Shown piece after piece: positions 10,014 to 22,097 of a stretch of DNA of 64,000 nt. Source of the stretch: Moniliella sp. 'wahieum'. Taxonomy: Eukaryota; Basidiomycota; Moniliellomycetes; Moniliellales; Moniliellaceae. The notes under the pieces are model-generated. The model saw nothing but the letters and a program-made list of their open reading frames with translations. It made no database searches and was not told the DNA's origin. The position numbers and the translations under genes were made by a program. The stretch spans positions 186,001 to 250,000 of the forward strand of contig RSEE01000081.1 in assembly GCA_003971905.1 (NCBI GenBank), read 5' to 3'. Numbering within the stretch: the stretch's first letter is position 1; the number at the start of each line of letters is the position of its first letter.

Positions 10014-13000
10014 TTACTGACCCTTGTACCGCTGTGCTTCCCAAGCGGACCAAACGCGTTTGAGCACCGCGCGTGCCGGTGGGGCGAGGTGGAAGCGGAG
10101 AGCCATATCGCGTCCAGCGGGGGCCAAGGCCGCTGCGTCGCACAGCGCAAACAGGCCGGGCTCCAGCACCCGTTGCGTCTCGGGGGACACATGGCCCTGG
10201 TCCATGGGCACGGGAGCAGGGCGGTCCAGGGGGTTACGGGCGAGGTCCTGGGCACCAAGCAAGGTGCGCGCATAAATGAGCAAGAGGGCGTGTGCGTGTG
10301 GAGCAAAGTGGTCTGCGAGCGAGAGGGTAGTTCCACCCTGCCGATTGGCCATCCCTTTGAACGTGATGGTCTCCAGTGTGTGGGAGAGGGTGGTGGCGAG
10401 GCGCACTGTCAAAGGGGCATCCAGTGCGCTCATCCAGCTTGGCACAGTGTTGGCACCGACTCGCAAGAGGGGCAAGAAGAGTCCAAGTACCGCTGCAAGC
10501 GCAGAGAGCGAGTCACGGAGCATCTTGCGTCGTTGCCGCATGATCAAGCCCAATGCGGTGAGAAGATGAACCAGGGCTTCCAGCGTTCGTGTCGGGTCCA
10601 GGGGAGGGGCATTCTCGGTCCCAGCAGGGGTGAGGAGACCCGCACTAAAGGCAAGGAGCTGTTGGACGTGGGCACGGTCAAACCAGCTGTGGTGTGCGCG
10701 GACCAGGCTCGCCGCAGCGGAAGCAAAGGCCAAGCCAAGGATGGGCGTGGAGGCATGACCTGTGCATACCAGAGCAGCAGTAGAGAGAAGACGAAGCATG
10801 GATGTGCGTACCGCTTCTTCGTCCTTGGTAGCTACGATGCACCCTACCAGAGCATCCATCCGCGCAGCCACACGGCAGGCCAGGCCAGGAGATGATGTGG
10901 CAAGGTGGATGCCCAAGTCCTCATCGAATGCCGGGAGAAGCTTCTGGAGAAGAGCAGTCTGTTCGTCCACAGGAAGCGCAGCCACTCCCGAACGAAAGAC
11001 CGCGGTGTGGAGCTCCCCTTTCCCAGCCGTACCACTGAGATAGGCAGCCTCTCGAGCATAGACATACGTGGTTACCAGCTGCTCCGTCTGCCTCGAGACG
11101 AGGTGTAGTTCCAGCAGGGAGAGAAGAAGGCCGTCGAGTACGTCCGCGCGGGATGGGTTCCGAGCTCGTTCGGCCGCGAGAGAAGGCACAAGCCCAGTTG
11201 AGATAACGATGTCTTTCTTCTCTGAGAGGGAGACCGAGATGGCTGCGTCCCGCACGGTGCGTTCTAGCGTGCTCACCTCCTCGTCTGTGGCGGAAGCCGT
11301 GAAGGTCTTCACGGCTTGACGGGCTCGGGTGAAAGCAGTAGGGTCGACAGAGAGAAGGTCCGGATGAGAGCGGCCATAAGTCCTCATGACGCTGGAAGAA
11401 AAGGTGTACAGCACCCATTGTTGCTGGCTGAGGAGGGTGCGAGCCGTCTTGATAGCATCCTGTCCTCCCGTGCGGAGGCTTGGGCATTGACCCACGCGCG
11501 CACAAAGAGAGCGGTCGAGGGCCGGATCTCTTTCGCCTTTCCGGCCGCGGCGACAAACGTCAGCAGCTCCTCGGGGGAAAAGATGGAGTCGCCGCCCTGC
11601 GTCTGAGCCAACAGTTCCCGAACATGACCAGCTATGGTGAAAGAGCCATTGGCGATCAAGACCTCGTCCGCTTTGCGCGCTGCAGCTTGGATCAAAGGGA
11701 GGGCACTCTGCCAGTACAGGCGAGGGAAGTGTCGGGCTCCGGCCAATTTGGAGGCGTCCCGTACTGGTTTGGAGCTGGTTTCCAACACATTCTGGACAAT
11801 CGCGTCGCGGAAAGAAGCAAGTTCGACGAACTGGGCGTTTCCGGCTGTGAGGCGAAGAATGAGGCGATGCCTGTCTTCTGTGCCGTCCCAAGCCTTGATA
11901 AGCGCCCTAGCGACGGGCATGAGGTCCTGAGCGGGGAAAGGTTGAGTCCTTCGGCCCAGGTGGCGACCATTTGCCACATGCCCACCGACAAGACAGGGTC
12001 GGGCGACTCAATCGCCTCGAGGACATAGACAACAACCTTCCTTGGGTCTGTAATTTGATCGGCGATGGCACAGCGCAGGAGAGTATCCGCCTGGAAAAAA
12101 AGTCAGTACATATTGCACAAGACACACTCCTTAGGGAATGGGCGTACCAGGTCCAGGCGAAGCGCAGTGTTGCAACCCGCTTTAAAGATATTGTGAAGGT
12201 GGGGGAGGTGGGGCCGGATGGACAGGGTAACGGTGGAGAGGGCCTCCAAGTCGGGTGCGTACTTCTCGTGCCGTCGGCGAAGGGGGCATAGCATTCTGCG
12301 CCCTAGAGAGTGCAGTATATGCGGATCGCCAAATGGCCAATGTGGCTCGAACGGTAATCTCATCCTCGGCTCCTGCTCCCTTCTTGATCTGTTGGATACG
12401 ACTTGAAAAGTTGCCCATCGCTGTGTAGGCTGCAACCCATGCCGCCAAGCCTCCAGCATCAGGCACCAGCGTGGCTGTCGACAAGATCTGCGAAGCCAAG
12501 TACGCCTCCACAGCCCATGGACCCTTCTCCGCTTGGGCAAATGTGGTCTGCCGCTGGGCCAAAGTCTGTACCAATCCCACCGCCAATGGCGGGGAGAGAT
12601 TGCAGTGCTTCTGCACAAAGGACAAGCGCTCGAGGAGTTTGGGGCAAGGGAGTGCCTCCCAAAAAGTTTGGAACCAGAGCCGAGGCTTCCTGCGCAGCAT
12701 CCATCAGAGCAACGGCAAGTTGCGACACGCCACGTGCTCTCCGGGCCGTTTCAAAGATGGAACGAAGCAATGGCTCGGCCGCGGCAATGCTCGTCGCATC
12801 TGTGGTGGTCCACATGGCCCGTAGAATGGCACCTAGATGGCTCGAGACCAAGGTGCTATCCACCGTCCACAGGTTATGAAGGGCTCTGAAGTCCGTCGAA
12901 CGTCCTTCCCTTGGTGTACAAGGCGAGCGAGCAAGCCCTCCAAGCAAGTAGAGAGAAGAGAGGCCCAGGAAAACCCCTGTCCATCGAGGTCGGGACCAGG

Positions 13001-14258
13001 GCGGTAGAGTCCGACCGTAGAGGTAGCGAAAAATGTTTGGGCAAGAAGCTCGGTTTGTTCTTCGTCAGCCACCCCGACAGCCGAAATGAGATGGGACAGG
13101 AAGTGGAGCATGGTGATGCGAATGGTTTCTCCTTTTTGGGAAGTTCGACGGGCAGAGCTCGCATTCGTGCGGTAAGGGTCTGTACCAAGGCTGGGGCGAG
13201 AGTAAGGGATTTGGTACAACGAGCCGCTGCCTGGGCCGTGCGCTTTAGCACATCCGTCTTCTCAGGGGTGAGAAGAAGAGTCCGGAGCGTGTCAGGAAGA
13301 AAGAGCGTGTCGTAAATGAAGGCTTGCGCATGGGACGCAAGGCTCGAGGATGGCTCCTCAGACACAGACCTCTTTCGCTTTCCAGTGAGTTTCGTCGAAT
13401 GGGAAGACACGAGCGTAGCGCAATCCTGGAAAGACTGGAGGGCAACCTCGATCCCGACTTCACGGCGGGCGGGACTGGCTTGGGCAAAGGCAGGAAGATA
13501 CGAAGCGAGGACAGAATGAAGGACCGAGCTGATCCCTGCTTCTGCTTCTATTGCTGATGCTGGAAGGGAGAAGCAAAAGAGAGAAGTTTGGAAATGGCTT
13601 CAGGGAGCGAGGAAAGACGTTCTCGCGCTGTGGCTGTAGTTGCCCCAGCGCTGATGACGGGGTTTATCAGAGCACCCAGAACAGGCCCTACCAATGCAGC
13701 CAACTCCAACAAAGGTTCTTCTGCCATTTCATGGAGAGGGAGGCAAACACCTCGACCGCGCGGATAAGGGCGGGAGCATGGCGACTGGCCAGGACGCTGT
13801 GCAGCTGGGGCTCAGCCTCGAGGATGCGCTCGAGAAGGACCCAATAGGAAAGACGAACGTCCTGTTCGTTCTCGGTCAGTGCGTGGGACCCCTTTCCCTT
13901 CCCCTTTCCCTTTGCCTTGGAACTAGCGCCAGTGTTTGCACTGGACTGAGCCTTGGGTGAGAGGGCAAGGACAAGCCAGTCGGCGAGGAGCAGGCCCTTG
14001 TCCGGAACAAAGAAGGTGCTGGGGGGGCGTTCCAAACGGCGGTGGCGACCTCGATGGCGGAGGGGGATGCGTTGGCGGGAGATGTCTTGAGGTAGCGCAC
14101 AAGAGCGGCGGTGGATGCGATGCCCGCGTCGGCAAGCACATCGGGAGCCAACGCCATGAGGGGCAGATGGATGTCGGTGGACGAGGGGGGGCAGAGCTTT
14201 TCCTTTTTTCTTCAAGCGACAGCCGCTCTGGTGAAAAAAATGTCGCAGCATGCAGCAT
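10014..14258 (-). CDS. URB2: Nucleolar pre-rRNA processing protein, Urb2/Npa2-like, frameshifted
   Basis: A very large helical protein of about 1,400 residues that matches the Urb2/Npa2 family, needed early in 60S subunit assembly on 27S pre-rRNA. The most telling part is the last ~200 residues: a region after LIYARTLLG, then EPGLFALCDAAAL and a closing ARAVLKRVWSAWEAQRYKG, which fits the Urb2 C-terminal domain, where a final GR-x-LKxLYxxY block is usual. The upstream part is alpha-helical repeat-like with Ala/Leu richness and short basic linkers (KAKGKGKGKG at about 13890). The gene is cut into at least seven frame segments (e.g. 10014-11891, 12182-12700, 12459-12947, 12874-13410, 13688-14100). 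The ATG at 14258 is proposed as the start; 14312 is an alternative. Length and C-terminus support the call, but the middle is too divergent for motif-level proof. Confidence 0.7.
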
Positions 14259-15288
14259 TGCCCATTCGATGCGATGTTTCAAAACGACGCGGATGGAAGT
14301 TTCAAATCGCATCCGGCTGCTGCTTCCCGCCACACACCTCCCTCCCTCAAGACCAACTGTTCCATAGCACCAAACCCAACCCAAGTTCGGCATGCTCTTC
14401 CTGCGCCATATGTCAGCGTCCCGTAGCATATGAGAAGGAGGGCGTCGTTGTGACCATATAGATTGTGCTCTGTCTGCGCACCGCCTTGTCATTGTTAGCT
14501 AGCACTGGCGTTCGCAAGATTCCCAGGCCAGCAAAGAAACAAGCAACAGGGAAGAACTATTAAATGAGTGTGCACTTTTCCGAGGGGAGAGAGGTGCCTA
14601 GTTGTCCGTCCCCCCGGCTAATTTTGTTTGCACACTCATCGATCATCCACTGCTTTAATGTTCCGACATTTCAGTTCCGCGTCAGGCATCGAATAGGTCA
14701 CTAGCACTAGTCACTGATCACCGTGATCGAGTGAACATCGATCATTCGCCGCCGGCCGCAAGTAGCCGTGGAAGTCCAACCCGCCCCAGATTGGCTGTGT
14801 TGCTGGATGGGTCAAGCTTCGCCAGAGCAACTCGTCAGTACTCGATTGCTCATTTTCTTTCCGATTGGAGATGGTCGCTGATCGATGATGATTCAGAGTC
14901 GGAAACAAGCGGCGGTCTTTGACCAACTCCAAGCCAACTCAGCCTCGGCCAGCCATGCACCAACAAGTCAAGCTTCAAAACCGATGCGTGTGGCCAGTGT
15001 GACATCGACTGCGGCCTCTCTTGCTCGGTGCGATCCGTAGCGGGGTATCCGGTATCGGGTGGGACAAGACCTATTCCGACAGGGCCCGTGCGCTGGCACA
15101 CTGGCTCTGTGCCGTCCCGCGGCGTCGGAGCCACGGGCGCACACTGCCCCCCTCTGCCCTTCTGGGCTGGGCGCTAGCAGTTCGACTGGCTGCTGCTAGT
15201 TCCCCCCTGCCCTGCACCATGGCCCGCCGTCCCGGGCCGAATTTTTTTTTTCCACCTCCCCGGCATGGCAGCTATCGCGCGCACGGCG
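14259..15288. other. Divergent intergenic region between URB2 and DUG1
   Basis: About 1 kb with no supported gene. It holds short palindromic words (ACTAGT near 14700, AAGCTT near 14970) and ends in the DUG1 core promoter. Both flanking genes point away from it. Confidence 0.5.
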
Positions 15289-15294
15289 TATAAA
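15289..15294 (+). promoter_or_regulatory. TATA box of the dipeptidase gene
   Basis: TATAAA lies 65 bp before the proposed ATG at 15359, after a run of nine T residues (15243-15251). Spacing and sequence fit a fungal core promoter. Confidence 0.55.
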
Positions 15295-15358
15295 GCACTT
15301 GTCGTCCCCGCACTCGTCTGCCGCACCATCCCTTCCTTCTCCCCGCTGTGTAGCCACC

Positions 15359-16901
15359 ATGTCCGCCGCGCAGAACACGGTATTTGCCAAGATCGACGCG
15401 AACGAGGATGCGTACATCCAGCGCCTCGCCGAGGCCGTCGCCATCCCTCCGTCTCGGGCTCGGTCAAGTACCGCAAGCACGTGTACGAGATGGCTGACTG
15501 GCTCGTAGCCCAGCTCAAGAAGGTGGGCGCGACGGCCGAGCTTAAGCCCCTTGGCAAGCAGACCCTTGATGGCCAGGAGATCGACTTGCCCCCCGCTGTC
15601 TTTTCCCAACTGGGCACCGACCCCAAGAAGAAGACCATCCTTATCTATGGTGTACGTAGTGTCATTGCCCATCTCCCGTCATCCCTTTCTCCCTTTCTCA
15701 TTTCCCCCCTTCCACCTCCCTCTGCCTTCGCTCTTGTTCCCAGCCACTGACAAATTTTGGTACAGCACTACGATGTGCAGCCGGCGCTCAAGTCGGATGG
15801 GTGGAACACCGAGCCTTTCGAACTGGTGGTTAAGAAGGACACGGACCAGATGTTTGGTCGTGGTTCGACCGATGACAAGGGTCCCATTCTCGGCTGGTTC
15901 AACGTGATTGATGCGCACCAACAGAGCGGGGTGGAGCTTCCTGTGAACATCAAGTTCTGCTTTGAGGGGATGGAGGAATCTGGCTCGGTGGGTCTGGACG
16001 ATCTGATTGTGCGGGAAAAGGATGGGTTTTTGTCTGGTGTGGATGCGATCTGTATCTCGGACAACTACTGGTTGACGACGACCAAGCCGTGCCTGACGAA
16101 CGGGCTGCGTGGGATCCAGTACTTTAAGCTGCACATTGAAGGTCCGGGTGCCGACTTGCACTCGGGTGTGTTTGGCGGGATGGTGCACGAGCCAATGACG
16201 GACCTGTTCAAGATCATGTCGCAACTCGTCACGCCTTCGGGGGAGATCCTGGTGCCTGGGATTAAGGAGCTGGTGCAGCCCTGACCGCCGAGGAACGGAA
16301 ACGGTACGAGGTGATGGACTTCTCCATCTCCAGCCTCGACGACAATGTCCAAGCCAAGATTTCCACCTCGGATGAAAAGGAGAAAGTGTTGATGGCGCGC
16401 ATGCGGTACCCTTCGCTCTCGTTGCATGGGATTGAAGGTGCCTTTCCGAGGCGGGGACCAAGACGGTCATCCCGGCCAAGGTGGTGGGCAAGTTCTCGCT
16501 TCGTCTTGTGCCTGACATGACGCCAGAGAAGGTGGTGGCAGTGGTGACCAAGTATGTGAATGAGCTGTGGGCTCAGGGGCAGCAAAAACAAGATGACGCT
16601 CGAGGCCGAGCCTGGTGGAAAACCTTGGCTGGCGGACCCTAACCACTGGAACTACGCTGCTGCCTTCAAAGCGACTGAGGAGGTGTACGGCGTGACGCCC
16701 GACTTGACCCGTGAGGGTGGGTCGATCCCCGTTGCTCTCTCCTTCTCTGAGATCCTGGGCAAGAACCTGCTTCTTCTTCCCATGGGCCGCGCTGACGATG
16801 GCGCGCACAGCATTAACGAGAAGCTCAACTTGTCCAACTTCCTCAAGGGATCCAAGGTCATGGCTGCCTACCTCCACCAGGTGGCCGCCTTGGCTCAGTA
16901 A
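15359..16901 (+). CDS. DUG1: Cys-Gly metallodipeptidase (M20 family, Dug1/CNDP2-like), frameshifted
   Basis: Zinc- or manganese-dependent dipeptidase of the M20 family that hydrolyses Cys-Gly in cytosolic glutathione turnover. All metal-site blocks are visible: HYDVQPA, GRGSTDDKG, EGMEESGS, the SDNYW aspartate and a late GAHSINEKL histidine. The dimerisation domain begins after LTNGLRGIQYF, and GADLHSGVFGG provides the conserved histidine of the lid domain. The ATG at 15359 has a perfect CCACC context. An intron at 15652-15765 (GTACGT..ACAG) falls between YG and HYDVQ. One-base losses are needed near 15450 (ATCCCT for ATCCCCT restores IPSVSGSVKYRKH), 16280, 16450 and 16580. Length of about 475 residues after correction matches the family. 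Confidence 0.92.
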
Positions 16902-17572
16902 AGGACGACGGCGTGCAGCTATGAACGTCCCCGAATCCATCCAGGTGCATATCCATACATTACAGCATCAAGCTTGGCATGTGAAACGGCGTTGAGGTGA
17001 AAGTGAATCGAGTCGATCCACTCAAGTATGTAGTTTGAAAAGGTGCTTTCCATAGGCACGTCGAAAAAAGCATGGCGGGAGAGAACCCCTGTTCAGGCTA
17101 GATGTAACCTGCTTGAGCTGCAAGCTGCATGAATATGGCAAGAATTGCGCAGTGAATGAACCGTTTCTGTTTGGGTTGCGTTAGTGGAGAACTGTTCTCA
17201 CGGGGTGGATAGAAAATGTTTGCATTGCGGCGAAAAGGGGAAAGAATCAACCCAGTCGAAGGGGTGTGCTTGATGGGAGAACCAGTTGTTAAGGGTGATA
17301 CATATGGTGGCGGCTCGCACCACTGCAGCGTACCATCGCCCTTGGAGTTATTAGGGAGAGTGGTACAGTTCCGGCGCCGGGGGGGCTGGGCCTGTTTGAA
17401 GAATACCTCCTCTATGGACTACTCAGCTTGTACCAATGTCATCACTCACATAATCACGGGCTAGCATGCGCGTGTGGCGTCCTTTCTCGTCCGATACAAC
17501 CACAATCCTACTTCTATGGTCCCCCTCCGAGAGAGTAGAAGTGCTGAAAAACCCGGGTAGAAGTAAAATTTT
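16902..17572. other. Convergent 3' intergenic region
   Basis: Lies between the stop codons of the dipeptidase and BRX1. I see no gene, only an A/T-richer stretch with no clear repeat. Confidence 0.45.
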
Positions 17573-18557
17573 TCAAGCAAAAACCCGACGAACCGAGAGC
17601 TCGTCCTCGACCGGGGCGAGAGCTGCGCGCTTCTCCTTGAGTTGTTGTTTGCTCTCGACCGTCTCGGCGTACTTGTTTGACTTTTTCCGGCGCATAGCGG
17701 ACCGAATGGCGTTGGGCGACACGTACTCTGGGTTATCAAACAGGACCGCACCGGAGAAAGAGCCTTCAAAGATTTTGATGGGCGTCAGAACAAACCGGGG
17801 CCCAATCTCGGTCAATGTCGAACAGCAATCCCGTCTGATTTCTTGGTCTTCTTACTGGCGTTCCCGCTCAGCTGGGCAGCAAGCGCCGCTTGCATCTCCG
17901 ACTCGTTCTCGTGAGCCAAAGGCTCAACAATTTGAAAGTTGCGGAACCAAATCTTGCCGTCCAACAGGGAAAAGGATAGGACGTGGTCCACAAACGGTTT
18001 GGTCCGCCGCGACGTTTGCGGTACACCAAGATCTGGATGAGCATTTCCTTGATGAGTTGCAGGTGAGGTTCAGCGTCAAAGCCAGCGTCAAAAGTGACAA
18101 TGTGCCGACTTCCCTTCAAGCAGTTGCCGGTCATCTTAAGTTCGTCCATGGTGTGGATGTTGTTTACCTGCAACTTGACGGTAGGGCCGTTGGGTGCCTT
18201 GCTCATCCACATAAACAGGTCAAGGTGCTTGCGTGCCTCAAAGAAGAGAGTGTCTGTGCAAATGTTAGAACTCGATCGGGCGGCAAAAGAGAGGAGGCAT
18301 GCATACGTTGCAATTGTTGAGCTCTGCAAGCTCGTTGAGCACGTGAAGCTGATGCTTCGTATCCAACTTAGCGTCCCGCTTAGAGTGCGGCATGAGCGCC
18401 TCGAGGTCCGAGATGAGGTGCCGCATCTGGCTCGTCACGCCCCGCGAGGGGACCATCAGTACACGCTGCCTGTTCTTGCGGAGGGGAGCAACGCTCTCGC
18501 CCTCCCCGTCGTCATGCTTGCGCTTGCCCTTGACACGGCGGCAAACTTGGTCGCCAT
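17573..18557 (-). CDS. BRX1: Ribosome biogenesis protein BRX1 (Brix domain), frameshifted
   Basis: Nucleolar Brix-domain protein needed for 60S subunit assembly. The N-terminus from the ATG at 18557 is basic (RVKGKRKHDDGEGE, then RKNRQRVLMVPSRGVTSQMRHL). The Brix domain follows with LMPHSKRDAKLD, FFEARKHLDLFMWMSKAPNGPTVKLQV, NIHTMDELKMTGNCLKGSR and HLQLIKEMLIQI. The hallmark C-terminal block EIGPRFVLTPIKIFEGSFSGAVLF leads into NPEYVSPNAIRSAMRRKKSNKY. A GTATGC intron sits between NCN and TLFFE (about 18250-18305); the splice phase is off by one base, so a base is probably missing there. Further slips are needed near the start and near 17840. Together with URB2 it makes two 60S-assembly genes within 8 kb; neither adjacency nor co-regulation is implied. 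Confidence 0.93.
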
Positions 18558-19791
18558 TGGAGTTAGTAGGTGGATGGGTGGATGGGTGGTCTAAAGCAGC
18601 ACGCCGTGATTCGAGAGAAAAAAGAAAAAAGTTGGCGCGTCGATTGAAATTGCATTTCTCGTCTTTGCAGCCCTGCAGTTCCGCCGGTCGGTGGCAACAG
18701 CCTCGGAAGAGGGAGGTGGTGTACGTAAGCCAGCAGGACAGCCGCTACGCGTCCACCCGACAGCCATGGACAATTAAAGTACGCACCGGAGCCTATAGCT
18801 GCATCGCATGGCTGGAGGCGTGAAGTGGGTCTCTTTCTCCTGACCACGCAATCGGAAGATGGCCAGCTGGGTCTGTACAGCGCGCCCCCCGCACCTCCGG
18901 CGCCTACCTGAGGAGATCCGAAAATTGATACCGTCAGGCTTCTGGGGCAAACCATCACAAAAAGCCACGAAACGGTGTTGAACGCCCCGGTACGTTCGGG
19001 TGGGGGAGAAGGGAGTGCTGAGGAAAAAAATCTGATGAAACCCCCGGGCAAAGCAAGCGCATGCTTCCTTACCCGAAGAAGGGAAGAAGGGGCTTGGGGG
19101 TCAAAAAGAGAAAGAAAGAGGAGAGGTCGTCGAAGTTACGCAAAGGAAGCGAGCAAGGCTCGAAAGAATAGGCGAAACGCGTGGAAGAGGAAGAAACGAT
19201 CCTGATCAATGGTAAAGCGACGGAGCCGGCATCTGAATGCAAGGCTGACGTAGACGCTGAGGAAGAACGATGGTCTCAACACATATCAAAAAGCGATTCG
19301 ACTTTGTGTTCAATGCCGTGGGCATAAACGCGTAACACTTGCGTGTCAAGCACAAAGAGGGGTATCTTTTCGCCAATGGTCCTGCAGGGCCTTGGTAGTT
19401 TCCGCAAATTGGTTGGCCCGGATCATCGAACATCACTGTCCTTGCCTGAAAAGTAACATTCACCCATCCAACACGATACCGATGCACGCTCGCGTTTACC
19501 CCGAGACGCGAGGCCGTAGAAGCGGTAGAGAGCCTATAGTTTTTGGAAAGATTGCTACGCCTATCAATGTGGATGGCTCGTGGGCGCGTTCAGGGATCAA
19601 GCCTCAAGTACAGTCGATGAGACGGCTGTTGCGTGTTGCGCACGGTGGTCTCTCCTAGTGAGTTCCATGCTAGCTGCTAATCAACCCCAACGAAAGGACG
19701 AACCCAACTCCTGACTCTGGTGGGGTACCTGTGGCCAACGGTATGGGACTGCAGCGCGATAGAAGCACAGATCTCAGCGGGAACAAGTGAA
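18558..19791. other. Gene-free interval between BRX1 and SEM1
   Basis: About 1.2 kb upstream of BRX1. A Lys/Arg-rich open frame at 18975-19205 has purine-biased composition and no domain, and I do not treat it as a gene. No array of note. Confidence 0.4.
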
Positions 19792-20219
19792 TTACTTGGA
19801 GGTCTTTTCGAGTTCAGCCCTAGAGGGGGAACCAAGGGGGTTAGAACCTTGGACAACAGACAGCCACACACACAGAGAGAGACACACGGGGTCGAAAAGT
19901 GAACATACCTCAATGCCTTGCTAAAGTCATCTTCAACATCATCGTCGTCCCAATTGTCCGCCCAGAGGTGATCTTCTCCCGTGCGTCCCGAGGCGCCACC
20001 GACAATCGACAGGCCTACCGCGCTGCCCGGGGCCGAGGGGGCAGCTGCAGCCATTGGAAATGTAGACGTTCTTGTCGGACAGATGGGCCAGCGCCGTATC
20101 GGTATCGTTCCAGTCTTGCGCGTCAAACTCCTCAAACTCGTCGTCCTCGTCCAGAACGCCCAGAGGAGGCAGGTCCTCAGCGGAAAATTGAGGCGGGGGG
20201 AAGGCACTCGTGTAGCCAT
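19792..20219 (-). CDS. SEM1: 26S proteasome / TREX-2 acidic subunit Sem1 (DSS1), frameshifted
   Basis: Small, intrinsically disordered acidic protein of the DSS1/SEM1 family, a subunit of the proteasome lid and of mRNA-export and recombination complexes. The two hallmark acidic-aromatic blocks are visible: LDEDDEFEEFDAQDWND and [27 protein letters not shown]. The linker between them is Ala/Ser/Gly-rich, as in other fungi. The last exon is tiny: an intron with a GTATGT donor after KAL-AG and a CTCTAG acceptor at about 19815 gives AELEKTSK and a stop at 19792. The ATG at 20219 (MATRVPSP) is in another frame from the first block, and a slip in the C6 run at about 20195 joins them; another slip lies before the linker. 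The C-terminal blocks make the identification safe. Confidence 0.9.
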
Positions 20220-20425
20220 GGTCACTCCAGTGGGTGGTGGTGGGGGCAGCTCGCCCTACGCCCGGCCGAGCGGCCTGGCAACCATCGGTGTCCCGCCCAA
20301 CGCGTGGCCGCCGCTCATTCCGCCCAGTATGGATTCCGCCCACCCACGGGAGTTTCAGCAGGTTCCAACTTTCATTTCGGTTGTCTCTACGATCAAAAAT
20401 GATGGCTGATGCATGATGACCGGTG

Positions 20426-20453
20426 ATCGATGATCGATGATTAATGATTAAAT
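20426..20453. repeat. Heptad array of ATCGAT and ATTAAT palindromes
   Basis: Four consecutive 7-bp units read ATCGATG, ATCGATG, ATTAATG and ATTAAAT. The first three each contain a 6-bp palindrome plus one base, and the palindrome changes from ATCGAT to ATTAAT without loss of phase. Confidence 0.85.
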
Positions 20454-20470
20454 GATTGCGGGTGGGTGGT

Positions 20471-20517
20471 GCTTGAAGCTTGAAGCTTGGAGCTTGAAGC
20501 TTGAAGCTAGCTTGAAG
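20471..20517. repeat. AAGCTTG heptad array
   Basis: About six GAAGCTT-type units with minor variants (GGAGCTT, GAAGCTAGC). It follows the ATCGAT array by 17 bp, upstream of SEM1. Confidence 0.85.
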
Positions 20518-22097
20518 GGTCGATGATCGCCCGATCGGCCAATTGGCCAAAACGCACCACAGCGCCTCGCACTTGGCCAGTCTGGCAGGCAGCAAGCATA
20601 ATGCATCAATGCATCAACCATGCAATGACGATGCCCCCCACCACCGCCTAATCCGTCTCGACCATCTTGTTTCCTAGGCAGGGTGGTCGACGCACGCACA
20701 GGAGACGGTTGAACGTGATACTGTCCTCCCCCTTCGCCCGCGCACCGCAGCAGGCGCAGGCGCAGGGCACGGGGGGTATACGTGCGACGAGTACGAGGTT
20801 GTTATGGAAGGCTAGTCTGCGGGTGGATTCTGAGATTGAGATGTGAAAGCGCACCGACTTCGTGATCCGCGTCGATGTTGCGGGCCCGGGTACCCCGTCA
20901 TGCATCATGGCCAACATCCAACGTGGCATCCTGTGCACCTCGACGCACGGTGTCGGGTGTGAGGCATGTGAGGCCTGAGGAGCGGAGACTTGCGTTTGGC
21001 TGGTGGACCAAGGCTACTCCAGAGGAAGAGCTGTATGTGGACCGAACCACGTTCCACCCGATTCCCTGGTGGGAGAAGGGTTTGGCCAGGAGTATGAGCC
21101 ACAGTATGCCCACTATAGGTCGGTTGCGTGACGTGCACGGTTTGTCTTTTTGCGTTCGTGATGCTATGTCGTGTTACCGGTTTTGTTAGCCACCATTTCT
21201 TCCTTCTGTCTTATTTCTTTTATGTTCATGTCGCGTCTTACTCCCCGGCAGGGGGCTTGCTTTTCCCCTCGTTGCATGTCATTCATGATTACTATTTACA
21301 GGCGGTCTGCTGTGCCTTTCACTCTTTCCCTCCTCGACGGCGACTACTGTTGTGCAAACACGAATGCAGGACGTAGCTGCATGGGTACGCTAATCGTAGC
21401 CAATCCGGTCCCATGCAACTGGGGCATAACAGACGAGGAGACCAGACCTACCGTGGGTAGCAGTTTTGCGTGTTTTGGCCTTCCTCACGTACGAGGAAGG
21501 AATAGGGAATGGGGAAAGGGGGGGGGGGGGGAGTGACAGAGGGGAGGATGAGGGGCGGCACGGTGAGAGAGCATGAGGTGGACTGGTTGGAAATAAGTAA
21601 AACAAAAAAAAATGAGACCGAGTGACTCCCGTGCAGAGTAGGTGCAAGTGCAAGTATGTGCAGGTGCACGAGCAGGGCGAAGCGCAAGCCAGGCGCGCAG
21701 GGCGGCGGGGGGGGGGGGGAGAGAAAAGAAAGAGAGGAAAGTACACACGTAGAACGTGGAACGTTCCACCACGGTCCAGGAGCCTCCCAAATGCAGACCA
21801 AGACCAAGACCAAGACCAAGACCAACACCAACACCAAAGCCAAAGCCAAAGCCAAGCGACGAGGAAGAACGAAGCTACCGGCTCCACGGGTCGGCCAAAC
21901 GCAACGAGCGAAGGACGATGGGGCGGGAGCCGATCTTGGTCGGAGTCAGAGTCTAGGTCGGGGTCGGGGTCAGGGTCTGGGTCCTGGGACGGCAAGCGAG
22001 GCGCACAGGAGGCGGGGGGAGGTACATCCCCTCGACCTTTCTCCACCTCCATGCTTTCCCGCGTAGGTCCTCCCCCTCCCTACTTCCGTCCCTGTCC
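20518..22097. other. Gene-free interval with simple repeats
   Basis: About 1.6 kb without a convincing gene. It holds a G-run at about 21520-21530, six-base arrays (CAAGAC type at about 21797-21825, CCAAAG near 21835-21855) and a GTCGGG-type array near 21957-21985. Several long open frames over these repeats are compositional artefacts. Confidence 0.45.

Noticed and set aside
18975-19205. Lys/Arg-rich plus-strand frame as a small basic protein
   Set aside because: Purine bias alone explains it, with no domain, no promoter signal and no partner exon.
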